DNA of 10,000 bases. Source: Methanospirillum hungatei. GTDB lineage: Archaea > Halobacteriota > Methanomicrobia > Methanomicrobiales > Methanospirillaceae. Made by a program: the position numbers and the translations under genes. Positions 7,292 through 10,000 of this stretch are shown here, piece by piece; position 1 is the first letter of the stretch, and every line of letters begins with the position of its first letter. The DNA is taken from NCBI RefSeq assembly GCF_020216685.1, contig NZ_JAIWNS010000031.1:1-10000 (forward strand). Direction: 5' to 3'. The notes under the pieces were generated by a model. That model did no database searches. It worked only from the letters and a program-made list of their open reading frames with translations, and had not been told where the DNA came from.

Positions 7292-8391
7292 GTAATCAGC
7301 ATGTCTCCTCCGATAGGCAGGAGCAGTACCGGGATCTCTTCAACACGACGATTGGTGAGGTCATAAGCCATGCAATCCGGATAATCGGCGCCGACCCCAC
7401 ACTCATCATCCCTGCAGGAAAAATACTCCGATACCAGAAGAAGGCAGCAAAAATCAGGGCCCGGCATGAGAAAGAAGGACTTCTGGTCCCACCGGTTATG
7501 ATATGTAGTATCACCTCACGGTGCAACCTTACCTGCAAAGGCTGTTATATGCATGCCAGAAAGGAGAATCAGAGATCGGAAATGAGTCCGGATATCCTCA
7601 CATCAGTCATTGACCAGGCTGCAGATCTCGGAGTCTCCATTCTTGTCATAGCCGGTGGCGAACCCCTTGTCAGGACTGATGAGATAATCCGTATTGCACA
7701 GGCTCATCCTACAATCCTCTTCCCGGTCTTTACCAATGGCCTCCTCATAGATGAACAGACGGCTGACACCCTTGCCTCATACCGGAATATCGTCCCCCTG
7801 ATAAGTTTTGAAGGACTTCGGGATGAGACCGATGCACGAAGAGGAAACGGAGTATTTGACCAGCTTCTTGCCACCTGTCATCTGCTTAAATCCCGTGGCA
7901 TCTTCTTTGGGTGCTCAATCACAGCGACCAGGACAAACCTTGAGATCGTCACCGGTGACGTGTTTATCAGTCAGATGACAGATGCCTCTCTCAGGGTTTT
8001 TTCCTATGTTGAGTATGTTCCCATGACCCCAGGAACAGAAGGCCTCGTCCTCACCCATGAACAGAAACAGAATCTGCAAGTAAGGCTCACCCGGTTAAAC
8101 CAGACATACCCGGCCCTTTTTCTGGGATTTCCCGGAGATGAAGCATACTATGGTGGATGCCTTGCTGCAGGGCGTGGATTTGTGCATGTCAGCCCGTCCG
8201 GGGATCTGGAGCCCTGCCCGGCAGCATCCTACTCTGATGCAAACCTGACCGAAATGCCACTGAAAGAAGCGTTGAGATCGCGGTTCCTTCAAAGACTGAG
8301 AGATACACCTGAAGTCCTGACAGAATCAGCGGGCGGATGTGCCCTTCACGAAAACCAGGTATGGGTGAAGGAAATTCTCTCAAAGACCTAA
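7288..8391 (+). CDS. Radical SAM enzyme with Twitch-like C-terminal cysteine set
   Basis: 367-residue enzyme of the MoaA/NifB/PqqE-like radical SAM group. The SAM-binding [4Fe-4S] motif is CNLTCKGC (Cys79, Cys83, Cys86), followed by YMHAR. The SAM amino-group contact is AGGEP (122-126), and the barrel continues through FPVFTNG (145-151) and LISFEGLRDETDARRG (171-186). At the C-terminus Cys291, Gly305 and Cys310 match the CX9-15GX4C opening of SPASM/Twitch domains, and Cys351 may be a further ligand. The second SPASM cluster motif (CX2CX5CX3C) is absent, so one auxiliary cluster at most is expected. An N-terminal extension of about 65 residues is mostly helical and basic near its end. Such enzymes modify peptides or cofactors by radical chemistry; no precursor peptide gene is evident nearby, so the substrate is unknown. 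GGAG at 7278-7281 supports this start. It is the last gene of the redox operon. Confidence 0.9.
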   Translation: MSNQHVSSDRQEQYRDLFNTTIGEVISHAIRIIGADPTLIIPAGKILRYQKKAAKIRARHEKEGLLVPPVMICSITSRCNLTCKGCYMHARKENQRSEMSPDILTSVIDQAADLGVSILVIAGGEPLVRTDEIIRIAQAHPTILFPVFTNGLLIDEQTADTLASYRNIVPLISFEGLRDETDARRGNGVFDQLLATCHLLKSRGIFFGCSITATRTNLEIVTGDVFISQMTDASLRVFSYVEYVPMTPGTEGLVLTHEQKQNLQVRLTRLNQTYPALFLGFPGDEAYYGGCLAAGRGFVHVSPSGDLEPCPAASYSDANLTEMPLKEALRSRFLQRLRDTPEVLTESAGGCALHENQVWVKEILSKT

Positions 8392-8395
8392 CGTT

Positions 8396-8425
8396 CCGCC
8401 ATCATCGTTCAGGAACGGGTGGCGG
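8396..8425. terminator. Hairpin between convergent genes
   Basis: Bases 8396-8403 (CCGCCATC) pair with 8418-8425 (GGTGGCGG) over eight pairs with one G-T wobble. Then, after a two-base bulge, CGTT (8406-8409) pairs with AACG (8414-8417) around a four-base loop. It starts five bases after the radical SAM stop and covers the last codons and stop of the leftward kinase gene. No T-run follows on either strand, so it may act as an RNA 3'-end stabiliser or a bidirectional stop, not a classic terminator. Confidence 0.45.
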
Positions 8426-10000
8426 TGATCTTCAGAAAGCAGGAATCCTGATATCTCCAGCATCCTGAAGGAACTAGCATTTCAAATCTGACCCCCTGAC
8501 CCGGCACTCCGTTTTCCGTTATCGAAATCCCGGTAAATGAAAGGATCTCACGAATCAGAAATAATCCAAGACCGGTATTTTTCCCATGTCCTTTCTGGAA
8601 TATCAGACTCTTTTCACCCTCTGCAACACCAACCCCGTCATCACTATACACAAACCGGCACACATCTCCGGATATCTCATATGACAGGGTAATTTTGGTC
8701 ACTCCTTCTCCATGCCTGATAGAATTTTCAATAAGATTATAGAGAACCTTCTCAAAGAGAGGATCAGCATAGATCTCCACCTTCTCTTTCGGGATGGTAA
8801 GAGAAACTCCCCTGGTAAGCGATTTGAGGACGTCCTTTTGCATGATCTCATCAACCCGCTGCCAGACCGGCTCATGAACTCCAAGATCCTGATATTCCCG
8901 TGTAAAATCAATCAGATGCTGGATATCTTTACCTGAAGAGAAGATGGTCTGCATCGTCGTTCTCCACTCCGCATCAGGATACTCTTCCAAAAGGATCTCA
9001 CCATATCCGGTAATGACCATCACCTTATTCAGAATATCATGTCGTGTTATGCTGTTTAACAATCCAATCTGATGGTTTGCTCTGGTAAGTGCCTTATATG
9101 CCCGGGTAAGGTTATCAATATCATTGATGAGCAGCAAAATAGCAATATCTCCCTGGATGGTGATGTACCTGGTTGAGAGGATGGCATACCGCTCCTGACC
9201 GTCTGCAAGCCTGATACAGGTCTCATACTTCTCCCCAGGCTGCAGGGAGAGGACTTTTAAAAACTGATCCTCGTTATTAGCATCGGTAGAGAAAAACCCT
9301 AAACTTTGAACTTTATGCCCAAGCGAACAGATTTTTCCGACATCAAACCATTCTTCGCACTGCCGGTTCATATCCAGTATAGTCCCGTCCTGCCGAAATA
9401 TCAGGATCGGATCCGGAACTTCCTGGAAAATGGTAACAAACCGTTCTTCATTCTCACGAATGGCCTTTTCAGTCTCCTTCCGCTGCGTTATATCCCTGAT
9501 AATATACAGGATGCTATCTGGCCGGCCCTGATTATCATGGATGATCTCAGAATGACTTTCAATATACAACTCAGATCCGTCTTTCCGGACCGCACGGTAC
9601 TCATGAACCCCGGTATTCGTGCCTGCTTTCAGTTGCCTGACATCATGTTTAAACCTGGCCTGATCAGCAGGGTGAATATGATCAAGAATCGGCATTCCAT
9701 ACGGTGACCGGTCCTTGTTATTATATCCAAACATCCGAATGGCTGCCGGAGAGACCATGAAGATCTTACCCAGCATATCAACCATCGTAATATTATCCGG
9801 AGAGGTCCTGATGATTGACCGGTATAATTCCTTATTCTTTTGAAGCGTCTGCTCCAGTTCTTTCTGATGGTTAATATCAGTAAATCCACAGATAATGGCT
9901 TTTTCTTCCAGTATGGTGATGGAATTTGCAGACAGATATGCCCAGAAAAACCGACCTCCCCTGGATATGAGCCTGGTTTCATAATCCACCAGTTTCTCAT
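8409..10000 (-). CDS. PAS-domain sensor histidine kinase (5' end outside the window)
   Basis: At least 529 residues, read leftwards; the frame stays open to the window edge. A GTG codon at 9989 lies inside a PAS domain (DYETRLISRGGRFFWAYLSA), so it is not the true start. After this partial PAS come two whole ones: about 9500-9870 (TSPDNITMVDMLGKIFMVSP, ending YIIRDITQRKE) and about 9110-9480 (VPDPILIFRQDGTILDMN). The kinase core follows: H-box SITRHDILNKV with the phospho-histidine at 9039-9041, N-box NLIENSIRHG near 8709-8739, G1 box DDGVGV near 8630-8647, and F/G2 boxes IFQKGHGKNTGLGLFL near 8550-8600. The H-box form is typical of methanogen PAS kinases. No membrane segment is seen in the visible part. 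A short tail (GCWRYQDSCFLKITATRS) follows the ATPase domain. No receiver is attached; the receiver-PAS protein of this window is a possible but unproven partner. It is convergent with the radical SAM gene, 17 bases away. Confidence 0.92.
   Translation of the reverse strand, partial: EKLVDYETRLISRGGRFFWAYLSANSITILEEKAIICGFTDINHQKELEQTLQKNKELYRSIIRTSPDNITMVDMLGKIFMVSPAAIRMFGYNNKDRSPYGMPILDHIHPADQARFKHDVRQLKAGTNTGVHEYRAVRKDGSELYIESHSEIIHDNQGRPDSILYIIRDITQRKETEKAIRENEERFVTIFQEVPDPILIFRQDGTILDMNRQCEEWFDVGKICSLGHKVQSLGFFSTDANNEDQFLKVLSLQPGEKYETCIRLADGQERYAILSTRYITIQGDIAILLLINDIDNLTRAYKALTRANHQIGLLNSITRHDILNKVMVITGYGEILLEEYPDAEWRTTMQTIFSSGKDIQHLIDFTREYQDLGVHEPVWQRVDEIMQKDVLKSLTRGVSLTIPKEKVEIYADPLFEKVLYNLIENSIRHGEGVTKITLSYEISGDVCRFVYSDDGVGVAEGEKSLIFQKGHGKNTGLGLFLIREILSFTGISITENGVPGQGVRFEMLVPSGCWRYQDSCFLKITATRS

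Noticed and set aside
9629..10000. Minus-strand frame starting with ATG at the window edge
   Set aside because: It is in a different phase from the PAS kinase, which occupies the same bases with clear PAS sequence; the translation is Trp/Arg/Ile-rich with no motif.

Overview
The window looks like chromosomal DNA of a methanogenic archaeon, most likely a Methanospirillum-like member of the Methanomicrobiales. This is inferred from the soluble PAS/poly-HAMP chemoreceptor, the PAS-rich kinase with an 'RHDILNK' H-box, the compact-cysteine iron-sulfur flavoprotein, AT-rich TATA-type promoters and T-run terminators. No rRNA or other marker gene is present to settle the genus. I see no tRNA, CRISPR array, insertion sequence or attachment site.

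Left part (1-602): a PII-family signal protein is read leftwards from 428 to 96 and followed by a T-rich terminator. Its T-loop is diverged and lacks the usual tyrosine. A 174-base AT-rich gap carries candidate divergent promoters for it and for the chemoreceptor.

Middle (603-5459): three rightward genes with gaps of about 10 bases form a signalling operon. They are a soluble methyl-accepting receptor with three PAS domains and a poly-HAMP-like linker, a CheW coupling protein, and a receiver protein carrying three PAS domains and no output domain. No CheA, CheR or CheB is encoded here, so the set must share a kinase and adaptation enzymes made elsewhere, if it uses them.

Right-centre (5548-8391): a second rightward operon, with its own TATA box and probably a very short leader, encodes redox proteins. 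They are an ArsR-type regulator fused to a flavodoxin domain and preceded by a ferredoxin-like cysteine motif, an iron-sulfur flavoprotein, and a radical SAM enzyme with a Twitch-like C-terminal cysteine set. The first two genes overlap by ATGA. A 12-codon reading frame bridges the second and third with ATGA overlaps at both ends. A natural reading is a redox-responsive regulator controlling an electron carrier and the radical enzyme it may feed; the substrate cannot be told from sequence.

Right end (8409-10000): a PAS histidine kinase is read leftwards, convergent with the radical SAM gene across a strong hairpin. Its 5' end lies outside the window. The most original item is the cysteine-motif/ArsR/flavodoxin fusion and its operon.
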